DNA of 64,000 nucleotides. It comes from Streptomyces sp. NBC_00239 (lineage in GTDB: Bacteria > Actinomycetota > Actinomycetes > Streptomycetales > Streptomycetaceae). Made by a program: the position numbers and the translations under genes. This document shows, piece by piece, positions 54,733 to 62,871 of this stretch. Location: NCBI RefSeq assembly GCF_036194065.1, contig NZ_CP108095.1, positions 6,014,001-6,078,000 on the forward strand. The letters are read 5' to 3'. Below the pieces are notes generated by a model. It saw only the letters and a list, made by a program, of their open reading frames with translations. It ran no database searches and was not told the DNA's origin. Numbering within the stretch: the stretch's first letter is position 1; every line of letters begins with the position of its first letter.

Positions 54733-55044
54733 ATGGCAGACACCAAGCAGGAGCGCATCGCGGCCAGACTGGCCAAGCAGATCGGTGCCTTCGCCCAGCA
54801 GCACGGCGGCGCCGAGGGGCAGCTCGCGTACATCGGACAGATGGGCACCCGGATCGTGCTCGTCGGCGAGGACGGCGGCTGGGGCGACCTGGTCGCCCCC
54901 AGCCACGCGGTGGCCCAGCAGGCCGCCCAGAAGGCCGGACTCACCCTCCACGAGGAGTTCGACGGGGACTTCGCCGCCAAGGTGAAGACCGGCCCGTACG
55001 AATGGAAGCGGATGGCCGGCCTCCAGCTCGGCGGCGGCAAGTAG
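54733..55044 (+). CDS. small conserved protein of unknown function
   Basis: A 103-residue soluble protein that I do not recognise by family. It has an amphipathic N-terminal helix (QERIAARLAKQIGAFAQQHGG), a strand-turn-strand segment (LAYIGQMGTRIVLVGEDGGWGDLVAP), a helix (HAVAQQAAQKAGLTLHE) and an ending KTGPYEWKRMAGLQLGGGK. The mix of charged and hydrophobic residues and normal codon use argue for a real gene. It starts 24 bp after ctaB and may be leaderless. Its conserved-looking place next to haem O synthase hints at a link to respiration, but this is only context. Confidence 0.8.
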   Translation: MADTKQERIAARLAKQIGAFAQQHGGAEGQLAYIGQMGTRIVLVGEDGGWGDLVAPSHAVAQQAAQKAGLTLHEEFDGDFAAKVKTGPYEWKRMAGLQLGGGK

Positions 55045-55137
55045 CAGCGGCCGGCCGCGCCGCCGCGGCAGCCGTCGGCGTCGGGGGCAGCGCTCGGGCA
55101 ACAGCACGAGCAACACCTGACACCGGGGTCACCCGTT

Positions 55138-55176
55138 AGGACGTGTGGAAGCACGTCCTCCCGGACCCCGTCCGGG
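55138..55176 (+). terminator. tandem hairpins upstream of the amidohydrolase gene
   Basis: A perfect 8-bp stem AGGACGTG/CACGTCCT (loop TGGAAG) is followed directly by a 7-bp stem CCCGGAC/GTCCGGG (loop CCC). They probably terminate the ctaB transcript or structure the leader of the next gene. Confidence 0.5.
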
Positions 55177-55207
55177 GGGACCCCGACGTCCACAACGGGA
55201 TGCCCGG

Positions 55208-56317
55208 ATGATCGACACGCCGTCCCTGGTGGACCAGTACTGCCACGGAGTGCTCCGCACGGAGCTGGGCCTCGGCACCTTCGAGGCCCACCTGGCCCGG
55301 GCCACCGGCCCGGCGGCCGCCGGCACCACCTTCTTCGACACGCAGACCGGCTTCGCCGTGCGCCGCTGGTGCCCGCCGCTGCTCGGCCTCGAACCGCACT
55401 GCGCGCCGGCCCGCTACCTGGCCCGGCGCCGGGAGCTCGGCGTGCTCGAATCGGGGCGGCGGCTGCTGCGCGGCTCCGGAATCTCCACCTACCTGGTCGA
55501 CACCGGCCTGCCCGGCGACCTGACCGACCCCGGGGAACTCGCCGCCGCGGGCGACGCCGAGGCCCATGAGATCGTCCGCCTCGAACTGCTCGCCGAGCAG
55601 GTAGCGGACACCTCCGGCACCGTCGAGTCCTTCCTCGCCAACCTCGCCGAGGCGGTGCACGCGGCCGCGCACAGCGCCGTCGCCTTCACCTCGGTCGCGG
55701 GTGCCAGCAGCGCCCTCGCCTTCGCCCCCGAGCCGCCCGGCCCCGGCGAGGTGCGGGGCGCCGCCGGACGCTGGCTGGCCCGCCGGCCCAAGGGCGGCGA
55801 GGTGCGCGATCCGGTCCTCCTGCGGCACCTGCTGTGGAGCGCCGTGGCCTCCGGGCTGCCGCTCCAGCTGCACGCCGGCGCCGGCGACCCGCACCAGCGG
55901 ATCGACCGTACGGACCCCACCCTGCTCACGGACTTCGTACGGGCCACCGCGGGCCTGGGCACCGACCTGGTGCTGCTGCACGGCTACCCGTACCACCGGC
56001 ACGCCGCGCACCTCGCGGGCGCCTTCCCGCACGTGTACGCCGACCTCGGCCCGGCGCTCGCGCACACCGGGGCGCGCGCCGCCGAGGTCCTGGCGGAACT
56101 CCTGGAACTCGCGCCGTTCGGCAAACTGCTGTTCTCCAGCGGCGGCGGCACACTGCCCGAACTCCACGTGGTGGGAGCCCGGGTGTTCCGCGAGGCGCTG
56201 GCCCGGGTGCTCGGCGGCTGGGTCGGCGACGGCGCCTGGTCCCACCGGGACGCCGAACGCGTCGCCGCCATGATCGCGGCGGGCAACGCCCGCCGCGTCT
56301 ACGGCCTGGCGGGCTGA
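55208..56317 (+). CDS. amidohydrolase family protein
   Basis: A 369-residue TIM-barrel metal-dependent hydrolase of the amidohydrolase-2 group (related to the N-terminal part of FluG/nodulin-like proteins). Seen are VDQYCHGVLR near the start, in place of the usual HxH, LPLQLHAGAGDP (metal-binding His), VLLHGYPYHRHAAHLAGAFPHVYADLG, and LLFSSGGGTLPELHVVGA near the end, where an Asp is often found. The replacement of canonical ligands (YCHG, SSGGG) suggests altered metal binding. ATG 55208 is chosen; a GTG at 55145 would start inside the hairpin. It converges on ctaA with 27 bp between stops. Substrate unknown. Confidence 0.85.
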   Translation: MIDTPSLVDQYCHGVLRTELGLGTFEAHLARATGPAAAGTTFFDTQTGFAVRRWCPPLLGLEPHCAPARYLARRRELGVLESGRRLLRGSGISTYLVDTGLPGDLTDPGELAAAGDAEAHEIVRLELLAEQVADTSGTVESFLANLAEAVHAAAHSAVAFTSVAGASSALAFAPEPPGPGEVRGAAGRWLARRPKGGEVRDPVLLRHLLWSAVASGLPLQLHAGAGDPHQRIDRTDPTLLTDFVRATAGLGTDLVLLHGYPYHRHAAHLAGAFPHVYADLGPALAHTGARAAEVLAELLELAPFGKLLFSSGGGTLPELHVVGARVFREALARVLGGWVGDGAWSHRDAERVAAMIAAGNARRVYGLAG

Positions 56318-56344
56318 ACCCGCCGGCCGCGGCGACCGGACGGA

Positions 56345-57304
56345 CTAGACCCGGCTGAGCTCGGGGTCGTTCTGCGCCGGGATGTCCGCGGTGGCCACCG
56401 GGCGCTCCCGCAGGCTCAGGGCGACCCGGACCACCGCGATCCACACCAGGCAGGAGCCCAGCATGTGCGCGGCGACCAGCGCCTCCGGCAGCTTCGTGAA
56501 GAACTGGACGTAGCCGATGCCGCCCTGCGCCACCAGCACGATCAGCAGGTCCCGGGCGCGGGCCCGGGTGTCGTCCGGGGCGTCCACCACCCGCAGCACC
56601 AGCCACATCGCCAGCGCCAGCGCGCACACCAGCCAGGCGGCGATCGCGTGCAGGTGGGCGACGGACTCCCAGTCGAACGGCATCCGCGCGACGTCGCTGC
56701 TGTCACCGGCGTGCGGACCCGAGCCCGTCACCACGGTGCCCGCGGCGATGAGCACGAACGTCGTCGCCAGCAGCGCCCAGGAGAGCTTGCGGACCGGCCG
56801 CGGCACCCGCGGCCGGGGCGCGCCGTCACCCTCGCGGGTGCGCTGCCAGGTGACCGTGGTCACGGTGATGAGCGTGGTGGCGAGCAGGAAGTGGCCCGCC
56901 ACGCTGTACGGGTTGAGGCCGGTCCAGACGGTGATGCCGCCGAGCACGGCGTTGCCCATCACGATGAAGAACTGGGCCCAGCCCAGCCGGGTCAGCGGCC
57001 GGCGCCACGGCTTGGTCGACCGGGCCGCGATGATCGCCGCCCCGACGGCCGCGCACAGCACGTACGTCAGCATCCGGTTGCCGAACTCGATGGCGCCGTG
57101 GAAGCCCTGAGCGGGCGTCGCGAAGAGGCTGTCGTCGGTGCACTTGGGCCAGGTGTCGCAGCCCAGACCGGATCCGGTGAGGCGCACGGCCCCGCCGGTG
57201 ACGACGATGGCCACGCTCATCACGAGTGCGGCGAGCGCGGCACGCCGGAGCGCCCGGGGTGTGGGCGTCCAGCGCCGGGCGATGAAGGCGAGGGGGTTCA
57301 ACAC
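56345..57304 (-). CDS. ctaA: haem A synthase (COX15/CtaA)
   Basis: A 319-residue integral membrane enzyme oxidising the methyl group of haem O to make haem A for aa3 oxidase. Eight membrane helices are arranged as two four-helix bundles. Key features are GGAVRLTGSGLGCDTWPKC (cysteine pair loop), FHGAIEFGNRMLTYVL (haem His), GHFLLATTLITVTT, GTVVTGSGPHAGD and HLHAIAAWLVCALAL plus AHMLGSCLVWIA (further His). The GTG 57304 has no Shine-Dalgarno; a TACGAT box 7 nt upstream suggests a leaderless transcript, and a Rex-like operator lies 24-39 bp upstream. It may also be read from the upstream TPR gene. Confidence 0.95.
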   Translation of the reverse strand: MLNPLAFIARRWTPTPRALRRAALAALVMSVAIVVTGGAVRLTGSGLGCDTWPKCTDDSLFATPAQGFHGAIEFGNRMLTYVLCAAVGAAIIAARSTKPWRRPLTRLGWAQFFIVMGNAVLGGITVWTGLNPYSVAGHFLLATTLITVTTVTWQRTREGDGAPRPRVPRPVRKLSWALLATTFVLIAAGTVVTGSGPHAGDSSDVARMPFDWESVAHLHAIAAWLVCALALAMWLVLRVVDAPDDTRARARDLLIVLVAQGGIGYVQFFTKLPEALVAAHMLGSCLVWIAVVRVALSLRERPVATADIPAQNDPELSRV

Positions 57305-57311
57305 GGGCCCT

Positions 57312-57317
57312 ATCGTA
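57312..57317 (-). promoter_or_regulatory. -10 box of probable leaderless ctaA promoter
   Basis: On the minus strand TACGAT is followed by 7 nt and the GTG start. No Shine-Dalgarno is present. Confidence 0.45.
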
Positions 57318-57327
57318 GGCCGCGCCT

Positions 57328-57343
57328 TGTGCAAACTTTCACG
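57328..57343 (-). promoter_or_regulatory. Rex-like operator upstream of ctaA
   Basis: Minus-strand sequence CGTGAAAGTTTGCACA matches the Streptomyces Rex operator TGTGAA-N4-TTCACA at 10 of 12 half-site positions with exact spacing. Rex senses NADH/NAD+ and represses respiratory genes. The site lies just upstream of the putative -10. Confidence 0.5.
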
Positions 57344-58520
57344 AGGGGGGCCGGTCCGCACCGGTGCCGGGCGCGTGCATCAGCCGGAAGCGGGAACCCG
57401 CCGGGTCGCCCTCCTCGTGCCACCACACGTGCACCCGCCAGTGCGCGGCCGGCCCCGGATGGTCCGGCGAGGCCGTGAACTCCCTTATCAGCCCGGCCCC
57501 CACGTCCTCGGCCGTACGGTCGGTCACCTCGGCCGAGCTGTGCCACGGATACCCCTGTACGGTCCACAGCCCGCCCGGCTCGCGGACGTCGAGCCGCCAC
57601 ACCGCACGCCAGGGGCGGCTCGCCAGGAAGCCGGCAACCGTGTCCGCATCGAGATGCAGGCGGTCCGCGATCTCCTCGGCGCCGGCACCCTGGATGCGGG
57701 CCGCGAGCACGGCCTGCGGCAGCAGCCGGTCCGGCAGCAGGCCGTCGGCGCGCAGCCGTTCCAGGCTGTCGAAGGACAGGTAGCGCAGCCGCAGCTCCAA
57801 CTGGCGGGCCAGGTGCGCGAGGGCTTCCGCGGCTTCCTCGCGGGCCTCTTCCAGGGCTTCGTCGTCCGGCGCGCCGCCGCCGTGGCCGGCCGGCGCGGCC
57901 AGCAGGAAGCGGAAGTCGTTCTCGGCGGACACCGACCACGCCACCGCGTCGTGGGCCAGCCCCAGTTCGGCCAGCCGGTCGGCGAGGAACACCTTCGCCT
58001 GGGCCAGCCCACGGCGGTTGACCGGGTCCACGCCGTCGTCGGAGGTCAGCCCCAGCCACACCTCGACGGCCGCCCGGGTCAGGTCCCGGGCCCGCTCGCC
58101 CGCCGCGCGCTCCATCGGATCCGGGCCGTCCTCGGCGCTCGGGCCCAGCGGGTGCCGGGGCAGCCGCCGCTCGTCGCTGAGCGGCCAGGCGAGCCACACC
58201 CCATGGTTGATCAGACCGCGCGCGTACCAGCGGGCGTACTCGGGGGAGTGCGGGGCGGCGCGCCGGGCATGGGCCAGCGCCTCGTCCACCGCGGACAGCG
58301 CCCCCGCCCGGTCGCCGTGGGCGAACCGTCGGGCGGCCAGGTCGCCCAGGCGCAGTCCGAGCCGGGCGGTGCACTCCGGGTCCTGTTCGGCCGGCCGGCG
58401 CAGCGCCGTGATCAGTTCGTCGAGCATCCGGGCCTGCTCCGCCGGCCCGGCGTCCAGCTCCCCCGACCTGACCCGGGCCCACTGCTCGTCCAGCCGCAGA
58501 GCGGCCTCCCGCTGCGTCAT
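57339..58520 (-). CDS. TPR-like helical protein of unknown function
   Basis: A 393-residue soluble protein. The first 200 residues are helical with tetratricopeptide-like periodicity ([66 protein letters not shown]). A helix-turn-helix-like stretch follows (RIQGAGAEEIADRLHLDADTVAGFLASRPW), then a C-terminal beta-rich domain with many Trp residues (HWRVHVWWHEEG). I do not recognise a named family. ATG 58520 has GGGGAGGGGG. It lies between the ABC permease gene and ctaA on the same strand; its last codons overlap the Rex-like site of ctaA. Confidence 0.78.
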   Translation of the reverse strand: MTQREAALRLDEQWARVRSGELDAGPAEQARMLDELITALRRPAEQDPECTARLGLRLGDLAARRFAHGDRAGALSAVDEALAHARRAAPHSPEYARWYARGLINHGVWLAWPLSDERRLPRHPLGPSAEDGPDPMERAAGERARDLTRAAVEVWLGLTSDDGVDPVNRRGLAQAKVFLADRLAELGLAHDAVAWSVSAENDFRFLLAAPAGHGGGAPDDEALEEAREEAAEALAHLARQLELRLRYLSFDSLERLRADGLLPDRLLPQAVLAARIQGAGAEEIADRLHLDADTVAGFLASRPWRAVWRLDVREPGGLWTVQGYPWHSSAEVTDRTAEDVGAGLIREFTASPDHPGPAAHWRVHVWWHEEGDPAGSRFRLMHAPGTGADRPPS

Positions 58521-58562
58521 GCCGCCCCCTCCCCTCGGTCCCGCCCACCGCTTCCGGCCGGC

Positions 58563-58580
58563 GCGCCCGCTCGCGGGCGC
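58563..58580 (-). terminator. hairpin after the ABC permease gene
   Basis: A perfect 7-bp stem GCGCCCG/CGGGCGC with loop CTCG, between the permease stop and the TPR gene. Confidence 0.5.
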
Positions 58581-58616
58581 CGCCAGGTTACGGACGAGTA
58601 CATCCTCGCGGGAAGG

Positions 58617-59399
58617 TCACTCCCAGCGGAAGAGCTTCGCGGCCGCGCCCAGGCCCAGGACCGCCCACACGGCGAGGACGGCGAGGTCGCCCCACGGCAT
58701 CGCGGCGCCGTGCTGGAGCACGTCGCGCAGCCCGTCCGAGAGCGCCGAGATCGGCAGCAGGGCGAGGACGTCGCGGACCGCGTCCGGGAACTTCTCCAGC
58801 GGCACGATCACTCCGCCGCCGACCAGCAGGAGCAGGAAGACCAGGTTGGCGGCGGCCAGCGTCACCTCGGCCTTGAGGGTGCCCGCCATCAGCAGGCCGA
58901 GCCCGGAGAAGGCGGCGGTGCCCAGCAGGACCAGCGCGGCGACCGACAGCGGGTTCCCCTGGGGGGACCAGCCCAGCGCGAAGGCGATCGCCGTCAGCAG
59001 GGCGATCTGCAGCACCTCGGTGACCAGCACGGACAGCGTCTTGGACGCCATCAGGGCCCAGCGCGGCAGCGGCGAGGCGCCGAGCCGCTTGAGCACGCCG
59101 TAGCGGCGGTCGAAGCCGGTGGCGATGGCCTGCCCGGTGAAGGCGGTGGACATCACGGCCAGCGCCAGCACGCCGGGGGCGAGGAAGTCCACCCGCTCCT
59201 GCGGGCCGCTCTCGCCGCCGGGCAGGCTGATGATGTCGACGGAGGAGAAGAGGACGAGCAGCAGCGCCGGAATGATCACGGTGAGCAGCAGCTGCTCGCC
59301 GTTGCGCAGCAGCATCCGGGTCTCCAGCGCGGTCTGCGCGGCGACCATGCGGGACACGGGTGCGGCCCCCGGGCGGGGGGTGAACGTACCGGCGCTCAT
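58617..59399 (-). CDS. ABC-2 type transporter permease
   Basis: A 260-residue ABC-2 permease with six hydrophobic segments: LLRNGEQLLLTVIIPALLLVLF near the N-terminus, FLAPGVLALAVMSTAFTGQAIATGFDRRYGVLKRLGASPLPR with the conserved ERRxGxLKRL-type motif, then membrane segments ending AVLAVWAVLGLGAAAKLFRWE. It pairs with the ATPase encoded immediately upstream to form an exporter of the DrrAB type. ATG 59399 has GGAGCTG upstream. Substrate unknown; location next to ctaA suggests a role in haem or oxidase maturation, but drug export is equally possible. Confidence 0.92.
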   Translation of the reverse strand: MSAGTFTPRPGAAPVSRMVAAQTALETRMLLRNGEQLLLTVIIPALLLVLFSSVDIISLPGGESGPQERVDFLAPGVLALAVMSTAFTGQAIATGFDRRYGVLKRLGASPLPRWALMASKTLSVLVTEVLQIALLTAIAFALGWSPQGNPLSVAALVLLGTAAFSGLGLLMAGTLKAEVTLAAANLVFLLLLVGGGVIVPLEKFPDAVRDVLALLPISALSDGLRDVLQHGAAMPWGDLAVLAVWAVLGLGAAAKLFRWE

Positions 59400-59420
59400 G
59401 CGCGCAGCTCCTTACCGGTG

Positions 59421-59480
59421 GCGGTCGGCGTCACGGCGGTCGGCGTCGTGACCTTCGGCGTCGTGGCGGTCCGCGTCACG
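59421..59480. repeat. four tandem 15-bp repeats at the ATPase/permease junction
   Basis: Units GCGGTCGGCGTCACG, GCGGTCGGCGTCGTG, ACCTTCGGCGTCGTG and GCGGTCCGCGTCACG run without gaps from 59421 to 59480. They fill the space between the two ABC genes; the last unit overlaps the ATPase stop codon. Confidence 0.85.
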
Positions 59481-60402
59481 AGCGCAGCTCCCGGCCCGTG
59501 AGCTCCAGGAAGACGTCCTCCAGGGTGTGCCGCTCGACGGAGAGGCGGTCGGGCATCACGCCGTGCTGGGCGCACCAGGAGGTGACGGTGGCCAGCAGCT
59601 GGGGTCCGACGCTGCCGGTGACCCGGTAGTTGCCGGGGGTGAGCTCGGCGGCCTCGGTGCCGTGCGGCAGGGCCTTGAGCAGGGAGGCGAGGTCGAGGGC
59701 GGGGCGGCCGGTGAAGCGCAGGGTGTTCTCGGCGCCGCCGCGGCACAGGCTCTCCGGGGTGCCGTGGGCGATGACCTTGCCCGCGTCGATGACGGCGACC
59801 TCGTCGGCCAGCTGCTCGGCCTCGTCCATGTGGTGGGTGGTGAGGACCACGCCGACCCCGTCGGCGCGCAGCTCGCGCACGAGCTCCCAGGTGGCCCGGC
59901 GGGCCTGCGGGTCCAGGCCGGCCGTCGGTTCGTCGAGGAAGACCAGCTCGGGGCGGCCCACGACGGCCATGGCGAGCGCGAGGCGCTGCTGCTGGCCGCC
60001 GGAGAGCCGGCGGTAGGGGGTGCGCCCGCAGCCGCCGAGGCCGAGGCGCTCGACGAGCGGGGCGATCTCCAGGGGGTGGGCGTACAGCTTCGCCATGTGG
60101 GTGAGCATCTCGACGGCGCGGGCGCCGGAGTACACCCCACCGGACTGGAGCATCACGCCGATCCGCGGCCGCAGGGCCTCGGCCTGGGCGAACGGGTCGA
60201 GCCCGAGGACGCGCACGGTGCCCGCGTCGGGGCGGCGGTAGCCCTCGGCAGTCTCCACCGTGGTGGTCTTGCCCGCGCCGTTGGGGCCGAGCACCGCGGT
60301 CACCGCCGCGGCACGGACGGTGAGGTCCAGCCCGTCCACCGCGGTCTTGGTGCCGTACCGCTTCACCAGTCCGCGGATTTCCACGGCGGGATCGTTGCTC
60401 AT
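59476..60402 (-). CDS. ABC transporter ATP-binding protein
   Basis: A 308-residue DrrA/CcmA-type ATPase. Walker A GPNGAGKTTTVE near residue 39, Q-loop VMLQSGGVYSG, signature LSGGQQQRLALAMA, Walker B LVFLDEPTAGLD and the switch His in LTTHHMDEAEQLAD are all intact. The C-terminal 80 residues form the DUF4162-like regulatory domain ending LEDVFLELTGRELRS. It is the first gene of the minus-strand set ATPase-permease-TPR-ctaA and is divergent from sufR. Confidence 0.95.
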   Translation of the reverse strand: MSNDPAVEIRGLVKRYGTKTAVDGLDLTVRAAAVTAVLGPNGAGKTTTVETAEGYRRPDAGTVRVLGLDPFAQAEALRPRIGVMLQSGGVYSGARAVEMLTHMAKLYAHPLEIAPLVERLGLGGCGRTPYRRLSGGQQQRLALAMAVVGRPELVFLDEPTAGLDPQARRATWELVRELRADGVGVVLTTHHMDEAEQLADEVAVIDAGKVIAHGTPESLCRGGAENTLRFTGRPALDLASLLKALPHGTEAAELTPGNYRVTGSVGPQLLATVTSWCAQHGVMPDRLSVERHTLEDVFLELTGRELRS

Positions 60403-60540
60403 GCGGGGGAGTCTACGGAGGGCGAGGGGGTGGCAGGTCCCGGGGGCATCGGGCCCGGGGTGACCTGGGCGGGGGGCCCGAAGCCAAACCGGATTGCTTG
60501 ATTCTGAATTACTCTCCGTCGATTGATTAGGTAACCCTTA

Positions 60541-60573
60541 GTGATGGATGCCACCCGGAGTGGCGTCCATCAC
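60541..60573. promoter_or_regulatory. 14-bp inverted repeat upstream of sufR
   Basis: GTGATGGATGCCAC and GTGGCGTCCATCAC form 14-bp arms with one T-G mismatch around loop CCGGA, 39 bp before the sufR start in an AT-richer divergent region. It could be an operator, a leader hairpin, or a terminator for transcription entering from either side. Confidence 0.5.
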
Positions 60574-60599
60574 GGCTTGTGGGGTCTCGCTTAATTACG

Positions 60600-60613
60600 C
60601 AACAATGGCGTTG
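60600..60613 (+). promoter_or_regulatory. SufR operator CAAC-N6-GTTG
   Basis: CAAC-AATGGC-GTTG matches exactly the CAAC-N6-GTTG palindrome described for SufR repressors of suf operons (first in cyanobacteria and, as I recall, also in Streptomyces). It overlaps the GTG start of sufR, so binding would block transcription of a leaderless or very short-leader mRNA. Confidence 0.7.
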
Positions 60614-61368
60614 TGAAATACGGCGAACGGATGATCGAGACCCCGCAGGGGGAGCTCGCGCCCGGAGAGCGGTCAACCCGCAACCGGGTCGCGCGGTCGA
60701 TCCTGGACCACGGTCCCTCGACCGTCGCCGACCTCGCGCAGCGCCTCGGCCTCACCCAGGCCGCCGTACGACGCCACCTCGACACCCTCGTGGCGGACGA
60801 CGTGGTCGCCGCCCGCGAGCAGCGCGTCTACGGGGCGCGCACCCGGGGCCGGCCCGCGAAGGTCTTCGCGCTCACCGACTGCGGACGCGACGCGTTCGAC
60901 CAGTCCTACGACTCGCTGGCCACCGACGCCCTGCACTGGATCGCGCAGGCGGCCGGCGGTGGCGAACAGGGGGAGGCGGCCGTCGCCGCCTTCGCCAGGG
61001 CCCGGCTGGCCGTACCGGCCGAGACCTACCGGCAGGCCGTCGACGCGGCCGCCCCCGAGGGCCGCACCGAGGCACTGGCCAGGGCGTTGACCGCGGACGG
61101 GTACGCTGCTATCGCGAAAAGCGCGCCCGGTCCGCACAGCGGTGAACAGCTCTGCCAGCACCACTGCCCGGTCGCCCACGTTGCCGAGCAGTTCCCGCAG
61201 CTGTGCGAGGCGGAGACCGAGGTCTTCTCCCGCCTGCTCGGGACACACGTACAGCGTCTGGCCACGATCGCCCACGGCGACGGAGTGTGCACCACGTTCA
61301 TTCCGCGCAGCGCCGCACAGGCTCACCCATCAGCATCTGCAAGCACGGCCGGGAGGAACCCCGCATGA
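60613..61368 (+). CDS. sufR: SufR, Fe-S cluster-sensing repressor of the suf operon
   Basis: A 251-residue ArsR/DeoR-like transcription factor. The winged helix-turn-helix is at residues 22-90 ([36 protein letters not shown], then the wing [19 protein letters not shown]). The C-terminal half carries the cysteine cluster [22 protein letters not shown], expected to ligate a [4Fe-4S] cluster; loss of the cluster relieves repression. The GTG 60613 overlaps the operator; ATG 60631 is a later alternative. The stop overlaps the sufB ATG (ATGA), giving the typical sufR-sufB-sufD order. Confidence 0.93.
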   Translation: MKYGERMIETPQGELAPGERSTRNRVARSILDHGPSTVADLAQRLGLTQAAVRRHLDTLVADDVVAAREQRVYGARTRGRPAKVFALTDCGRDAFDQSYDSLATDALHWIAQAAGGGEQGEAAVAAFARARLAVPAETYRQAVDAAAPEGRTEALARALTADGYAAIAKSAPGPHSGEQLCQHHCPVAHVAEQFPQLCEAETEVFSRLLGTHVQRLATIAHGDGVCTTFIPRSAAQAHPSASASTAGRNPA

Positions 61369-62786
61369 CTCTCCCCACGGAGACTGCTCACCCCGAACTC
61401 GAGGGTCTGGGCAATTACGAGTACGGCTGGGCCGACTCCGACGCGGCCGGCGCCGCCGCCAAGCGCGGGCTCAACGAGGACGTCGTCCGCGACATCTCGG
61501 CGAAGAAGAGCGAGCCCGAGTGGATGCTGAACCTGCGCCTGAAGGGTCTGCGCCTGTTCGGCAAGAAGCCCATGCCGACCTGGGGCTCCGACCTCTCCGG
61601 CATCGACTTCGACAACATCAAGTACTTCGTGCGCTCCACCGAGAAGCAGGCCGCTTCGTGGGAGGAACTGCCCGAGGACATCAAGAACACGTACGACAAG
61701 CTCGGCATCCCCGAGGCGGAGAAGCAGCGCCTCGTCGCCGGTGTCGCGGCCCAGTACGAGTCCGAGGTCGTCTACCACCAGATCCGCGAGGACCTGGAGG
61801 AGCAGGGCGTCATCTTCCTCGACACGGACACCGCGCTGAAGGAGCACCCGGAGCTCTTCCAGGAGTACTTCGGCACGGTCATCCCCGTCGGTGACAACAA
61901 GTTCGCCTCGCTGAACACCGCGGTGTGGTCGGGCGGATCGTTCATCTACGTCCCGAAGGGTGTCCACGTCGACATCCCGCTGCAGGCCTACTTCCGTATC
62001 AACACGGAGAACATGGGCCAGTTCGAGCGGACGCTGATCATCGTCGACGAGGACGCCTACGTCCACTACGTCGAGGGCTGCACCGCCCCGATCTACTCCT
62101 CGGACTCGCTGCACAGCGCCGTGGTCGAGATCATCGTGAAGAAGGGCGGCCGCTGCCGCTACACGACGATCCAGAACTGGTCGAACAACGTCTACAACCT
62201 GGTCACCAAGCGCGCCGTGGCGTACGAGGGCGCGACCATGGAGTGGATCGACGGCAACATCGGTTCCAAGGTCACCATGAAGTACCCGGCCGTCTACCTG
62301 ATGGGCGAGCACGCCAAGGGCGAGACCCTCTCCATCGCCTTCGCGGGCGAGGGCCAGCACCAGGACGCCGGCTCCAAGATGGTCCACATGGCGCCGAACA
62401 CCTCCTCGAACATCGTCTCCAAGTCGGTGGCCCGAGGCGGGGGCCGCACCTCGTACCGCGGCCTGGTCGAGATCGGCGAGGGTGCGCACGGCTCCAAGTC
62501 CAACGTGCTCTGTGACGCGCTCCTGGTCGACACCATCTCCCGCTCGGACACGTACCCCTACGTGGACGTCCGCGAGGACGACGTGACGATGGGCCACGAG
62601 GCGACCGTCTCCAAGGTCTCCGACGACCAGCTCTTCTACCTGATGGCCCGCGGCCTCACCGAGTTCGAGGCCATGGCCATGATCGTGCGCGGCTTCGTGG
62701 AGCCGATCGCGAAGGAGCTGCCCATGGAGTACGCGCTGGAGCTCAACCGGCTGATCGAGCTGCAGATGGAGGGCTCCGTCGGCTGA
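61365..62786 (+). CDS. sufB: Fe-S cluster assembly protein SufB
   Basis: A 473-residue scaffold protein of the SUF system on which, with SufC and SufD, Fe-S clusters are built. Conserved regions are [29 protein letters not shown] segments, [45 protein letters not shown] with the cluster-site cysteine, and [26 protein letters not shown] followed by CDALLVD. ATG 61365 is preceded by GGGAGGAA and overlaps the sufR stop by 4 bp. No intein is present, unlike the mycobacterial SufB. SufD follows after 85 bp. Confidence 0.97.
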   Translation: MTLPTETAHPELEGLGNYEYGWADSDAAGAAAKRGLNEDVVRDISAKKSEPEWMLNLRLKGLRLFGKKPMPTWGSDLSGIDFDNIKYFVRSTEKQAASWEELPEDIKNTYDKLGIPEAEKQRLVAGVAAQYESEVVYHQIREDLEEQGVIFLDTDTALKEHPELFQEYFGTVIPVGDNKFASLNTAVWSGGSFIYVPKGVHVDIPLQAYFRINTENMGQFERTLIIVDEDAYVHYVEGCTAPIYSSDSLHSAVVEIIVKKGGRCRYTTIQNWSNNVYNLVTKRAVAYEGATMEWIDGNIGSKVTMKYPAVYLMGEHAKGETLSIAFAGEGQHQDAGSKMVHMAPNTSSNIVSKSVARGGGRTSYRGLVEIGEGAHGSKSNVLCDALLVDTISRSDTYPYVDVREDDVTMGHEATVSKVSDDQLFYLMARGLTEFEAMAMIVRGFVEPIAKELPMEYALELNRLIELQMEGSVG

Positions 62787-62871
62787 CGCCGACCCGCCCG
62801 ACCCGACCGCAGCACCGCGGCATTCTTCGACGTACGCAGTGCTTTTTAAGAGAGTGAGCAACACGACAGCC

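Noticed and set aside
59421-59480. Short regular repeats considered as a CRISPR array
   Set aside because: The units are contiguous with no spacers, only four copies, and no cas genes are nearby.
60527-60541. TTAGGTAACCCTTAG as an IdeR/DmdR iron box for the suf operon
   Set aside because: It is 15 bp rather than 19 and the right half does not match CCTAA; too weak to support.
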